Assembly (NCBI GenBank): GCA_021014945.1
Contig: MU266537.1
Coordinates: 1-49,923, forward strand
Length of the DNA stretch: 49,923 nt
DNA from: Leucogyrophana mollusca
Taxonomy: Eukaryota > Basidiomycota > Agaricomycetes > Boletales
Reading direction: 5' to 3'
Shown here: one piece after another, positions 1 to 10,198 of the stretch
Position numbering within the stretch: the first letter of the stretch is position 1
How the letters are laid out: each line of letters begins with the position of its first letter
Program-made: the position numbers and the translations under genes
The notes under the pieces: model-generated
The model's database searches: none
Told to the model about the DNA's origin: nothing
The model's input: the letters and a program-made list of their open reading frames with translations, nothing else

Positions 1-844
1 TACTACGTATGGAAAGCATAAAAGGAATCTATCTAAGTATATCTAAGATACTAGAATGTTCCAATAGTCCGTACCGGCTATGATAAGTCGTATACAAACA
101 TGTGATAAATGTGAAATCATATGCTACATGTTCAACACGACTCGGATCCGTGTTGGAATTGAATGGCTGGAGTGGCGGGAACTATGGAGGGGGCTTCATT
201 GCAAGTCAGATTTGCGTGAAAATGAGCTAGGACAGACGATGACAACGCCGAACCTTCGTTTACCACCCAAGAAGGTGTCACACACCAGGCGCCCAGTGAA
301 GCTCATTGAAACCAGTCACAGGTCACTCCAGTCGATGAAGCCTTGAAGCTAAGTCACAAACGGTCACACAAAAATCGTCATGAAGCTAAGGTCGAAACTA
401 TACAGTATGCATTTGTGAAGCAATCAGTGAGTGGCTAGCAAGTGTGCAGATACGTATCGAGGAAGTGTGCAGATACGTATCGAGGAAGTGCAGTAGATGA
501 GCACTTGAGCACCATAGAATTGTAATAGAGGCCTGGGTGGCATAACTAATGTAAATCTCCTATAAAAGATTGTCGTTTTCTTGTTTATTGATTATGTTGA
601 TTTCGCGCGAACTTAGGGGGTGAAATGGAAGATCATAAACAAAGTCAGACTTCAAGTACATAGGATAATTGTGAACAACGGCCCTGCGCTGCTAACATGC
701 GGGACAATGCCACCGGCACACCCCCTCCCAAACTTATCCATCAAATGGCCTCCACGGGCTAACGCGGATGGATCGTATTTTGGACGGGGCCGAGGTACTG
801 ACATCTTTCCAGTTACCAACAGAATGGCCTATTGGGTGGAAAGA
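1..844. other. Gene-poor left end with a short tandem repeat
   Basis: I see no supportable gene here. Short open frames lack codon structure, signal peptides or family motifs. The stretch contains a perfect two-copy 23-bp tandem repeat at 441-486, listed separately. Confidence 0.5.
441..486. repeat. Two-copy 23-bp tandem repeat
   Basis: The unit beginning agtgtgcagatacgtatcg occurs twice back to back without a mismatch, followed by a partial third start. It lies in non-coding sequence and no function can be assigned. Confidence 0.9.
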
Positions 845-1237
845 TCAGATGAGGGCGGTCTTTGAACGTAACCGTACCGACGCACCGACAGCCTTGCCCC
901 CACAGTTCAGCCCGTCGTAGACGGTCACCTTGAATCCATAGGGTCGGGAGGTGAATACAAACGAGTGGATCCGCATATGCTTCCACTTCTTGTTCACCAC
1001 ATCCGATTCGGCCGGAAGGGTTATACAGTCACTGAGGGGATCCACCGTCGATCCACCGTGATATCTTAGCTGCTCCCCTCCGCAAAAAGCCTCCGAGTAG
1101 ATGGCAAAATCCCAAGCATGGTTCCAAGCAAAGAAATCACATTGTTTCGCGAATTTACAATCGGCCTCGGTGTTGTTTGCAAAAGACAAAGTTGCGACAG
1201 CAAGGAAAGCAAGGAGGGTCCCCACGGAGGTACGCAT
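845..1237 (-). CDS. Small secreted cysteine-containing protein A
   Basis: This single-exon frame encodes 130 aa. Residues 1-21 form a typical signal peptide (MRTSVGTLLAFLAVATLSFA), so the product should be secreted. The mature part has five cysteines. The C-terminal half carries the pattern AFCGG, SDCITL, FKVTVYDGLNCGG, which is reminiscent of a Greek-key beta-sandwich of the beta/gamma-crystallin type; that is an inference from spacing only. Protein B at 2794-3258 shares the order of four cysteines and the strand-rich F-x-V-x-x-Y-x-x-x-x-C motif, so the two look like diverged paralogues in opposite orientation. A TATA box lies upstream at 1358-1364, and the 5' leader may contain an intron ending at the attgcag just before the start. 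Its function is unknown; it could be an effector-like or cell-wall protein. Confidence 0.7.
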   Translation of the reverse strand: MRTSVGTLLAFLAVATLSFANNTEADCKFAKQCDFFAWNHAWDFAIYSEAFCGGEQLRYHGGSTVDPLSDCITLPAESDVVNKKWKHMRIHSFVFTSRPYGFKVTVYDGLNCGGKAVGASVRLRSKTALI

Positions 1238-1357
1238 TTATAATCTGCAATATTTTGTGAGTCCTGGCTAAGTAATCGGGGACCAGGTAAGTTGTAACAA
1301 CATACTGAGGTTGAGAAAGTTCGGGTAAGTACCTCACCTTGGACAAAACACGGCGCA

Positions 1358-1364
1358 TTTATAT
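1358..1364 (-). promoter_or_regulatory. TATA box of secreted protein A
   Basis: Minus-strand ATATAAA about 120 nt upstream of the ATG at 1237. The spacing resembles that of the TATA box of secreted protein B. Confidence 0.5.
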
Positions 1365-2660
1365 GTTCGTGCATCAAGATCTCCGCCAGTGCCATCAAAA
1401 CACATGATCGTGTTAGCTCAAAAACAGTTCTGTGCACATGGCCTTCATCGAGTAATCAGATGTAGCATCTGCCGATCCGAGAACATGCAGCCACGGCCTG
1501 CCACGGCTCGTGCCTGGGGTAATGTGTGGGTCAGGCTCGGCCGCTGCTCGGCCTCAAAGGAGTCATCGGGGATTCTTCCTGGGGAAGGGGGGGTGGAGTT
1601 GACGTTCGTTGGGGGTACTCGGCGGGTATGGTTGCCTGTTGGACGTTGGCGCCCAAGTTGGCCCTGCGAAAGACTACTTGATAGCTTCCGCTACCTATCG
1701 CCCCGCCTCGGTAGTTGAGCGCTTTCAGCGCTCGGCATCAACGACTCGGACTTTTGTAGCGATTCCGCCGCATCACGCCGTGAACCCGATTCAGATATAT
1801 GACGGATACCTGACGCCGTGGATTGGCGTCGGTTGGCAGCTGTTGGCAGTGACACTGCAGTGACCAAAAGTCACTAGTACTGCGACGGGTTTGCACAGGT
1901 TTTCGCGCAGTGCAAAATGACGCCCCCACCTGGGACCTGAGCAAATAGCAACTGATATCAACTTGTGGACACGTTACCGTATGTCTACTGTGCTGCACAT
2001 ACATGTCGTTCTTAGAGAGACGCGCGCGATGTGGAGGTGCAATGCTTATCCAATTGAAACGACTCAAATTGTTATTGCGATTTGCCTAAGCCATAATCAC
2101 TGGTAAGCGCGAGGTATGTGATATACTGAAAATGATTACGATTGGGAAACTTAGGGAGTGGCGGGTTGGTGAAAAAGGACTGTGAGCGATGCAACTGCAG
2201 ACTGTCGAGTTCGGCGAGCTCGATCATGATGTGTCAGGAAAAGAAGACCAGTAAGGAAAATTCGGCGCTTTCCACTCTGCGGTGCCGGACTCCGCAGGCT
2301 CCATCCGACACCTTACACAGTTGCGGTGTAGACGTCGATCGCCATATAACATGCAAATTCTTTCCCATAGCTCGGAGTTTGGAGTCTTGTTTGTCTTGCA
2401 GGCCTTGCTAACAGGAACAGACGGATGACAGTGGGTCTACTAGTGTCCTGAATTCTGCCATGCGCACTTGGAGTGGGGTCGGGGTCAACAAGGTCTGACA
2501 TCCCCACTGTACCTGTTGAACTGGTACCGGAGAAAGTGGGTTCGGAACCATGGGTATGCTTGGGTATGACACCAAATGCAGTTCCCGCCAGACTTCAACT
2601 GACATGTCAATGTCACTTTCAAAGCAAAGTACGATATTGACCTGAGCACTCGGAATTCCA
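1365..2660. other. Intergenic region between the two secreted-protein genes
   Basis: About 1.3 kb holding the divergent upstream regions of the two secreted-protein genes. Open frames on both strands are short, overlap each other and show no recognisable domain. No repeat or RNA gene was seen. Confidence 0.5.
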
Positions 2661-2665
2661 GCGCA

Positions 2666-2672
2666 TATAAAA
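2666..2672 (+). promoter_or_regulatory. TATA box of secreted protein B
   Basis: TATAAAA on the plus strand, about 125 nt upstream of the ATG at 2794. Confidence 0.5.
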
Positions 2673-2793
2673 TCCCATCCATGGAAGCTAGGAATCAATC
2701 TTCAAGCTTCAAGCCCCACTTGAAATCGCCAGGTACTTACTACGTTCGTCCCAGCGCTTCACTTCCTCTCGCTGACAAGCTACCTCAAGTACA

Positions 2794-3258
2794 ATGTTCA
2801 TCGGCTTCAAACATGTTGTGGCCCTCGTCGCCGTCGCCGCTACCGGTGTTGCCGCATCATGCTCCAAATCGTTAGAATTCCTTCCCGGTGCCACCTGGTC
2901 GCTCCAGACGTGGACGGAATCGAGCTGCAAAGGCACTACCAGATTGTTTTCACACTCTCTTGCCGACGCAGGGAACCGGACCTCAACCTGCATGTACTTG
3001 TCGGCCACTGCCGGCCACCTCAACTCGTTCAAGCTCCAGTACCAGCACAGGCATTACCCCGTCTTCGTGAGCTTCTACACTGATTCCCTTTGCAAGAAAC
3101 ATATCAAGGGTGAGCTTTAGGAGGTTTGCTATAAAGGATCATGCTGATACTTCGATCTTGCAATAGCGGGCGGAATAAACTCGTTTGCCCCGGGCGCCCA
3201 AAGCAATGCTGGCGAACTCGGATTTGAGCATGCGGCCGCGTTCAAGGTTTCTACCTAG
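2794..3258 (+). CDS. Small secreted cysteine-containing protein B
   Basis: Two exons (2794-3109 and 3167-3258) joined at a GTGAGC donor and a CAATAG acceptor give 135 aa without a break. Residues 1-21 are a signal peptide (ending VAATGVAAS). The mature part has four cysteines in the contexts CSKS, SSCKG, STCMYL and SLCKK, in the same order as in protein A at 845-1237. The strand motif VFVSFYTDSLC matches FKVTVYDGLNC of protein A. The last exon adds a Gly/Ala-rich tail without cysteine. I do not recognise the family by name. Its pairing with A suggests a local duplication with inversion followed by strong divergence, typical of secreted proteins under diversifying selection (inference). Confidence 0.7.
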
Positions 3259-3517
3259 GGTACGCACGAGGTATCCTCCCCACGGCCTACATAGGATAAT
3301 CATAATTCGGGGTTATATAATGACTGTATTACAACAAAGCGCGCGTGTGAATTTACCTACAGTAAACTATAGGCTTTAATAACTGGAACTTGCTTGGGCG
3401 CAGTTCCTGTTGTCTGTCGATGCCCCTACCAATACGTTGGGAGCGCACATCCCAGCGTGTCTTGTCTCCGAACCTTATTAAAAACTTCTACCGCACGAGA
3501 CTTCTGTTACAGTTTGC

Positions 3518-4640
3518 TCACTCCTCCCTGCCAAGCACGCTCGCCCCGCGATTTCCGATAACGGTGTACCACGCGTTGTCTGTGCCTGCTTTGGTTGTGC
3601 CTATGGAATTGGGGAGAGACGGCGTGCCAAGGCGTCCTGCGTTGAGGATGGATTTGGCGAGGAGGGGGACCTGTGCGTGGAATAAGCATGTCAGCATGAG
3701 TTGGTTGGGGCGACAAGGGAAGCAGAAGAAACGCACCTCAATCTCAACGTTAGGCGAAAAGTAGGACATAGCACCTGTGATGTACCTACCAGTACGCCAA
3801 ATCAGCCCGTATTGTAATGTAGACGCACACGAGCGCAGAATGAATCGCACCCAAGCACCGTCTCGGCAGCCCTTCCGCCAGGTCTCTCTGTGCCCTTGAA
3901 AAGCCCGGGCCGGAAGACGATAGTGTCTGCGTAGCCGAGGCGCGCGAGAGCGGCCTCGGTAAGACCTTTGCTCCTGTTGACAGTCGGCCCGGTGAGTATC
4001 ATGATGACACTGACATCCTGAGTCATTTGAAGATGAGAAACGTACCGGAGATATAAAAAGGGCGAGGAGGCATTTGCCCCTGACGACTGTTAAATGGTAC
4101 GCATCGGAATCTGAGTACAAAAGACAGGGAGCACAGGGATTAAAAACGTACTGAGAGATAGACGATGCGCTGTTTATGCTCTGGGTCGTCCGTCTTGGCT
4201 TCTTTCGCGGCGTTCACAACATACCTAGCCCGTTGTGAGGCCGAGTGTGTCAGTGAAAAGGCAGGACTCACTCTCGATCTATCTTCTCGAAAGCAGCCGC
4301 ACTTCCTGCGCTCGCTTTTGTAGTCCCGAGCCTGTATAACCACCCGGACGTGCATCTTCAGCACCAAAGGAAAACACGGAGCCTAACAGACGTACGTGAC
4401 AAAGACAACATCCCACTTGCCCTCCTTCATCCCACTCTCCCCCAAATTCTCAAAATTAATGACCTTCTGCTCCAACTTCCCCCGCGCAGGCTCGGACTCG
4501 CGGCCCTCGAGGGAAGAAACTCTTCGACCGTATTCACCGACACGCGAAAAGTGTGGAGAGGCAAGGAGCTGAGCGAGTAGGTGCTTACCTGTCGCACCTG
4601 TTGCGCCAAGGATGAGTGCGGACTGTGTGGGTGCAGACAT
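3518..4640 (-). CDS. FMP52: FMP52-like NAD(P)-binding protein
   Basis: Seven exons (4640-4396, 4331-4272, 4224-4152, 4086-4046, 3973-3851, 3785-3737, 3670-3518) join at GT-AG sites into one 247-aa frame of exactly 744 nt. The N-terminus ALILGATGATGKHLL is a Rossmann dinucleotide-binding motif. It is followed by VFVTLGTTKASAGSAAAF, YVVNAAKEAKT, IVYLSSSGANASSPFLY, SKGLTEAALARLGY and IVFRPGLF, an order I recognise from the FMP52 family of atypical short-chain dehydrogenases. In yeast FMP52 is a mitochondrial outer-membrane protein without a defined substrate. The length fits the family (about 230-250 aa). An in-frame leader could start at 4748, but the family starts at the methionine chosen here, directly before the glycine-rich loop. 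Confidence 0.9.
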
Positions 4641-5336
4641 GGTTGTGGATGGATGGAAAGATGAGGTTCGGGCGCTCGTAATGCTAGCACTAGTAGTAGA
4701 ACTTGCATGGCCGGCGGAGGACGCGTTCAGGTGTGCCGCGGCATCCAACAGACGGAAAGCGCAAGTGAAATCTTCGATTGCACACTACCGAATGTTCGGT
4801 TTTCGCAGGCCAACGGCTCGAGAGTATCCAATCCGCATGGAGAGACTCTCTAGAGATTCTTCGAGGCAATTGAGAGCTGTCTCTCAATTGTCTTCAGTCT
4901 CCAGATTGTGTTCCGAGAGATGCCGCCGGTCCCAGGATAGTTCCCACGACCAGTCAGATCCACTGCCGAAGCGCTCAACATCGACGACAGGGAGTACGAG
5001 TGAAGCCACCCCCTGGCGTGCAGATGCTCAGAATCGTGCACAGATGATGAGTAACGACGATGACCAATGTTATTTGATGGAGCGGTTGTCTCCTTTCTAC
5101 AAGGCCTGCCTACGACAGACTATCGCCGGCGTAATGCCATGGCGAGCGTAAGGTCTGAGGGGACAAACTGCACCGGTAGACACTGAAATCTGGCAGACAC
5201 AGATGAATGAGAGACAAGTACGTGGCCGTCTTTTACACCGGCGTTGTCTGTGACTGCAATAATATAGTCACTATCGAATCTGAGCACGTCAGCCATTGGC
5301 TGGAAAACTGACCTCGAAACGCGGTTATTCGATAGT
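4641..5336. other. Intergenic, with a perfect hairpin and the end of the F-box duplication arm
   Basis: The left part is upstream of the FMP52-like gene. A perfect inverted repeat sits at 4867-4890. From about 5140 rightwards the sequence is similar, in inverted orientation, to 11881-12045, so the F-box duplication extends beyond its stop codon. Confidence 0.6.
4867..4890. repeat. Perfect 10-bp inverted repeat, 4-nt loop
   Basis: caattgagag, then ctgt, then ctctcaattg. The two arms are exact reverse complements. It could form a hairpin or be a protein-binding palindrome; the surrounding non-coding sequence gives no further clue. Confidence 0.8.
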
Positions 5337-6986
5337 TTACTCGCCATTACTACCCAGCTCCCAGCGGTCACTCAAATCGTCTTCCGAGTGGGACTGATCG
5401 CTACTATCCTCATCCCAGTCAATCGCCGTGCCATCCTCATCCCAGTCAATCTCCGCGCCATCATCGCCTAGATGATCCCTCCAAGTTCGCTCCTGATTCC
5501 TCACCATGGCAAAAGCGCTGAGCATTCGCTCAACCTCACGCCATGGACGACCCCTCGTTATCGCACGAATAGCACGGATGCGACGAAGGTTAGGCAAGAT
5601 GTCGGACAAGAACGCGGCAACGAATACCGGCGAGGATATCCTGGACCTATCAACGTTGATCTCGGTAAGGAGGGTATTGCGAATACCCTTTCCGGGCAAT
5701 TGGGAAGCCTTCGCTGGTGTTGTGGTGGTGTCTACGAGTATAGCAAGGGATGCGAGCCTAGGGCAGTGCTCGAGCAAAGGTAGCAAGCCAGGGAGAGTAA
5801 TGCTGGGCTGAACCCTCCAGCTATGGGAGCTCACCAGCTGTAGATTCTCCAAGCGTGGCCAAGCTAAAGCAAGCTCCTTTAGATTATCGTCGTTCAGGAG
5901 CAGCGAGCGAGTGGTGCGGATCACGAGAGACGTCAAATTCTTGAATGCGGACAATGGTCTGAGGTACTCTGGATCGTAAGTAAGGAGATCCATACGAGGT
6001 TGCCATTCATCTGATATATGGATCGACGATAAGGTGTCGCGCCTGCACTGCGACGGCAACATAGCAAAAAGATTGTCCGGGATGCCTGTGTTCCCAAAAG
6101 CGGCTGTGCCGCGGATATTGAGGGTAATGAGGGCGAGGTCTACTGATTCAAGAAACGCCATGAATGGCACGAACACATGCGCCACGACCGTGAGCTCGCG
6201 AAGTGCAGGAAAAGCTTGAGGGAGGCCCTTTAAGTGACCAAACGAGGTGGTGTTGGAGGGCGTGAACGATAATGATTCGAGAGCCGGGAGGCAAGCAAGC
6301 TGTAACAGTGTCTCGTCCGAGATGGTGGAGAAGCAGTCGAACCGTTTCAGAGTTTGACATTGGCGTATCATTCTGGAACCGACATCGGCTGTGAGGTAGC
6401 CCTCGCCGTCGGGATCCTCGCCAAGTAGTATGCACTGGATATTGGGGCATAGGAGGCCCAGTGATGTGACATCAATCTGGCGGTATATCCGAGCCGGCAG
6501 GGAAATGGAAAGTAGAGTGGGTTTGATAAGGCTCCGCAAGAATGGTATGGCGTCTTGCTGCGTAGCCTTGTTTGACCAACGCAGACTCAGCAGGCCTGGA
6601 AAGAGATACGAGGGATCTGGGGGATTGCATAGTGCACGAAAGATAGCAGCGTTAGCCGAAGATATTTCTAAATTTCGGACTCGCTGTGAATATCGTCGAA
6701 AAATTATCCAGTCTTTCAAGACCATAGGTCTTAAAAATAAAACCTGCCCACGAAGTGGGAATGCTCTCATATTTGTCGGGACCCCAGGCGGTCCTACCGA
6801 CCACAAATCCTCTGGCAAACATTTTACGAGGGGAGTGAGGCGTCGCACATCAGCCCACAAGATGTCCGAAGCAGGTCCCTGGAACGTTCGACAAGTCCTG
6901 GCAAGGAATGCCAACGCCCTAAGGTCTCTACGGAGATGAGAGAAGATGATAGTCAAGATTTCAGCCACTCGTAGACAGTGATGCAT
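5337..6986 (-). CDS. F-box/LRR protein, intact copy of an inverted pair
   Basis: This intronless frame of 549 aa starts at the ATG at 6986. Residues 1-45 (CLRVAEILTIIFSHL, then ALAFLARTCRTFQGPASDILW) form the F-box expected to bind Skp1 in an SCF ubiquitin ligase. The remainder is a leucine-rich series of strand-helix units (LESLSFT, LRELTVV, LTSLVIRTT, LENLQLVSS, LASLAILVD) typical of basidiomycete F-box/LRR substrate adaptors. The C-terminus is acidic and contains two near-identical units around IDWDEDG from a 30-bp duplication at about 5406-5466. A diverged copy lies in opposite orientation at 10199-11880 on the other side of the Ytp1-like gene. The substrate is unknown. Confidence 0.85.
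   Translation of the reverse strand: MHHCLRVAEILTIIFSHLRRDLRALAFLARTCRTFQGPASDILWADVRRLTPLVKCLPEDLWSVGPPGVPTNMRAFPLRGQVLFLRPMVLKDWIIFRRYSQRVRNLEISSANAAIFRALCNPPDPSYLFPGLLSLRWSNKATQQDAIPFLRSLIKPTLLSISLPARIYRQIDVTSLGLLCPNIQCILLGEDPDGEGYLTADVGSRMIRQCQTLKRFDCFSTISDETLLQLACLPALESLSFTPSNTTSFGHLKGLPQAFPALRELTVVAHVFVPFMAFLESVDLALITLNIRGTAAFGNTGIPDNLFAMLPSQCRRDTLSSIHISDEWQPRMDLLTYDPEYLRPLSAFKNLTSLVIRTTRSLLLNDDNLKELALAWPRLENLQLVSSHSWRVQPSITLPGLLPLLEHCPRLASLAILVDTTTTPAKASQLPGKGIRNTLLTEINVDRSRISSPVFVAAFLSDILPNLRRIRAIRAITRGRPWREVERMLSAFAMVRNQERTWRDHLGDDGAEIDWDEDGTAIDWDEDSSDQSHSEDDLSDRWELGSNGE
5406..5466. repeat. Internal 30-bp tandem duplication in the F-box gene
   Basis: The stretch atcctcatcccagtcaat occurs twice, 30 bp apart, giving the repeated IDWDED acidic unit at the protein C-terminus. 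The paralogous copy near 11800 has only one such unit. Confidence 0.8.
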
Positions 6987-7418
6987 GGTAATCAAGCCGG
7001 GATTGATGTGACTGGTAAGTCAGTGCCGGTGGTCAGAATGAAAGGATTCAAAGGAAAGACCGCTTGGGGCTCTGGGCTTGGGGCGGTTGGGTGCCGTCAC
7101 GTGGGATTGACAAACATCAAAGTAATACAGAGCAATACATATCCTCGGAGTTAGATGGACCATTCTTGAGATAGAGCGATTTTAAGCCCACTGGCGTGGG
7201 GCGCCTACGCCGACATGGTAGCGAGTGAACGCAGGTACTACCGTCAACACTGGAGAAATCTACATCCAAAGCAACAGAAAATAAGGAAACTATAACATGC
7301 ACAATTCCGATGCAGGACACGGGTAAATAACATCCTCAGATCGAGATGAGGCAAACAAGGGTCGAAGAGAACTCCGGAAATACCGCGATACAATCCTCAA
7401 GCCTTCACATCACCCCGA
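6987..7418. other. Intergenic between the F-box and Ytp1-like genes
   Basis: The first part (to about 7080) is upstream sequence of the F-box gene and resembles 10100-10198 in inverted orientation. The rest is the 3' region of the Ytp1-like gene. No gene seen. Confidence 0.5.
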
Positions 7419-9609
7419 CTAATCATCCTCATCCTCATCTCCACCTAGAACGTGTGCCCTTTCACTTGACCCCCCCACCTGGACGTCTTCCCGCGGAACA
7501 GGGGCGTACCACTTCGACGTCGTCGGGGAGACGAGCTCGATGGAATTCCCTGTGCAGAATAGATCAACCCATCAACGATCAGAACACAGATCCTCGAGCG
7601 GACATGTACACACCTATGGATGAGCCCGGAGCTGAGGAAGCGGCTCTGCCCGTCGTGGTTGCAATGTGGATGACCCCCAGTATGAGCGCGTAGAGTATGA
7701 ATGCGATACTGCATTTCGCGTCACAGGGGTTAAAAGAGGGCGAAAGAGACCAGAAACAAACCTAAACATGATCAATATATACGTGACGTGGTCCATCCCG
7801 TTATCGTGTACGTAGTCCAACTCTTCATCCGTCGCTGACATGAACAGGATTCTGCGAGATAGCGTTAGCGGACGTGCAGAACAAGTATCGTGACCACTTG
7901 GAACAGAAGCACAGACTTACCCAGAAGAAACCAATAACTTCAAATAGTTAGATATAAGCTCGCCCTCTAACACTAATAATATTAAGAACTCACAAACGGT
8001 GGTAAATGCCTGAATGCCCTTCCTGCTCCCCCTCCCAACACGTCATTCCCAGGGTGCTCGTTAGCCCCCGGTGCAAGCGTGTGCTCACTGTCGTTGTCGT
8101 TGCCGGTGGGGGTGGCGGGGGAGGAGGCGGGCGTAACGAAGCAGATCTCGACGATGCGTGTGATGCCTGCAAGCATGAGTGTGTACCCGAATGTTGCGTG
8201 CACCTGATGGACGATTCTCCAGTGAGAACAGGAAGGGAAAATAGGGTATGACACGTACCTTCGTGGATAGCATAAGCGCCTGTGCGTGCTCGGACATCGC
8301 CCATCCCGTGAGTATGATTCTACGTGGCGCACAAACATCAGTGGGCAAAGTTAGGGATCGAAGGCGGGTGCGCGCACATCAAGCTGGGAACGACGTTCCG
8401 CTAAGTGCGGGTGAGGACATATAGCTCTAATCAGGCATGGGAACAACACCATACGAACCTGGTTGTTTCGGGAGAGGAAAATCCCGAGAATCCCGCCCGT
8501 CCACCCTGTTTTTATACGCTATTGAACCTTACGGGTCAACAGCATAGCGAAAGGGGAGAACGTACATAAGATACCAAGTATGCTGAATTGGTACCGCCAT
8601 CAGTAGTTGAGCGAGTGGAGGGGAAAGAGAAACCAACGTATGCTGCATGTCCTTTACGGACCACGTCGAACCGCGGTGTTCAGTAAACGTGTTCACTGTG
8701 GATGGGCAGCTTGTTTAACCAGGACGCTAAAAGTTCCATTCTGATCGGAAGCTCACCGACGCCCTTTGCCCGACATTTTTAGCATGAGGATGAAGGAGGT
8801 GGTAAGATATGGCCCAGTGCTTACCCACAGCGTAATAACCCACGAGTCCCACCACTCGGGACTACGTCCGCTCCTCCGAACCCAGGCCTCACCGACGACC
8901 AGCAAGATCGCCATGATCGCACCATACGCCACGAACCCGCTTCCCTACATTCTTACATCAATTCACCAATCCCTTCCCTCGAAAGCGCACTCCACCTACC
9001 ATGATATAATGTGCGAGACACTGCCCCAAAGCGCCATCCCTACAGTACCCTCCCATTGCAACTGCACCGAGCAGCATCTGTACCCACCCCACGATCGGAT
9101 ACGCCTTCCCCAAGATGCCATGGGCGCGAACTGCGTACGGACGGAGTGTCCGCTCGTGGATGTGGAGTTTGAGGTATATTCCGAGGAGGCCTTGGGCGAA
9201 GATGGGGAGGAGTATAAGTGTTCCGCCCTTCGAGTGGAGTGACGGGAGGAATTGTCGGCCTTTGTGGGCGTGTCCGAGGAGGATGCCGCCGAGAGTTAGA
9301 GCGAGAGCGGTGCTCTATCGATGTATGATAACGTCAACCAAAATCGGTACCAAGATATTGCGGGTAGGGGAGACGTACTTGTAAAGGAACATGCCAGCGA
9401 CTGCGAGATATACCGAGGGCCATGCCGACAGGGAATAAAAAGCCCCAGACGAGGGACTGCAGGCCGATATGAAGCCATAGTATAGCGTCAATCGGCGCAT
9501 TGGCTTCTTCTTCGGTTAACTCGCTGTGATGCTCGTGCGCAGAGACGGAGAGCACCAGCGTTAGTAGGAACATCGGAAGCGCAGACAGCGGGCCTTTCAG
9601 CGCTGGCAT
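7419..9609 (-). CDS. Ytp1/DUF2427-like multi-pass membrane protein
   Basis: About a dozen exons encode a protein of roughly 430-450 aa. It begins with a signal peptide ([20 protein letters not shown]) and the DUF2427 motif AHEHHSEL, then [20 protein letters not shown]. The next exons give [119 protein letters not shown] and [17 protein letters not shown], ending in an acidic tail. This order matches the fungal Ytp1 family (DUF2427 plus Ytp1 domain, cytochrome b561-like helices). Its function is not established; a membrane redox or vacuolar role is inference. One junction, between WVITLW (near 8835) and VNTFTEH (near 8700), is not reached in frame by any canonical GT-AG pair I tried. The gene sits inside an inverted F-box duplication. 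Confidence 0.85.
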
Positions 9610-10198
9610 GGCGATGAGAGCTTTGTCGTCTTCAGAACTTGGTAGGTGGACTTCAGATTCGAGTGTCGTGTACAAATGACAGCGAACAGCCTACTAAACG
9701 CCCGTATGCTAAACTTATGGATGACTGCACAGCCACATGGCCCTTCCTTCCTCACGCCCACGATTTGACGGACAAGTCAGCATCCTCAATCCTCAGAAAT
9801 CTCGCTGGAAGCCACACAACACAAGATAATTGCATAGAGCAGTGGAAATCTTTGTGATCGACCCCCAGGTGAATCGGCTGACCAACGAGTGAACGAGTGG
9901 CGCCGAAGGAACAACTTGAAGGAACAACTCCCTTAGTCCTTTCAGATCGCCCCAGACGAGATAGTAAACAGCACATCATGCTCTTTTCTTTTCACCTCTT
10001 ATGGCACAATCACTTGATCTAATGGCCAATCACACCAAACTCTCCAAACCTTTGGCGCAAAGCGCTCGTTCGTTCCCAGTTGTTCTTCCCAAAGTTCGTT
10101 TACCCCACGCAAAGCCACATGCTCGAAGCGCTCTTCCTTCCCACCTTCCCTCCCGACCACCACGCTTTGCTAGCCACGTTGATCTGGGCTTGATTACC
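9610..10198. other. Divergent intergenic region, Ytp1-like and F-box copy 2
   Basis: No gene seen. The right end (about 10100-10198) is similar in inverted orientation to the sequence upstream of the intact F-box gene, so the duplication includes the proximal promoter. Confidence 0.5.

Noticed and set aside
4690..5151. Possible CRISPR-like or repeat array because of several short inverted repeats
   Set aside because: Only one perfect hairpin exists, with no regularly spaced direct repeats; the organism is a eukaryote.
7990..8350. Pro-rich frames on the minus strand ([10 protein letters not shown])
   Set aside because: They are frame-shifted readings of the Ytp1-like exon encoding the Pro/Thr-rich loop after [10 protein letters not shown].
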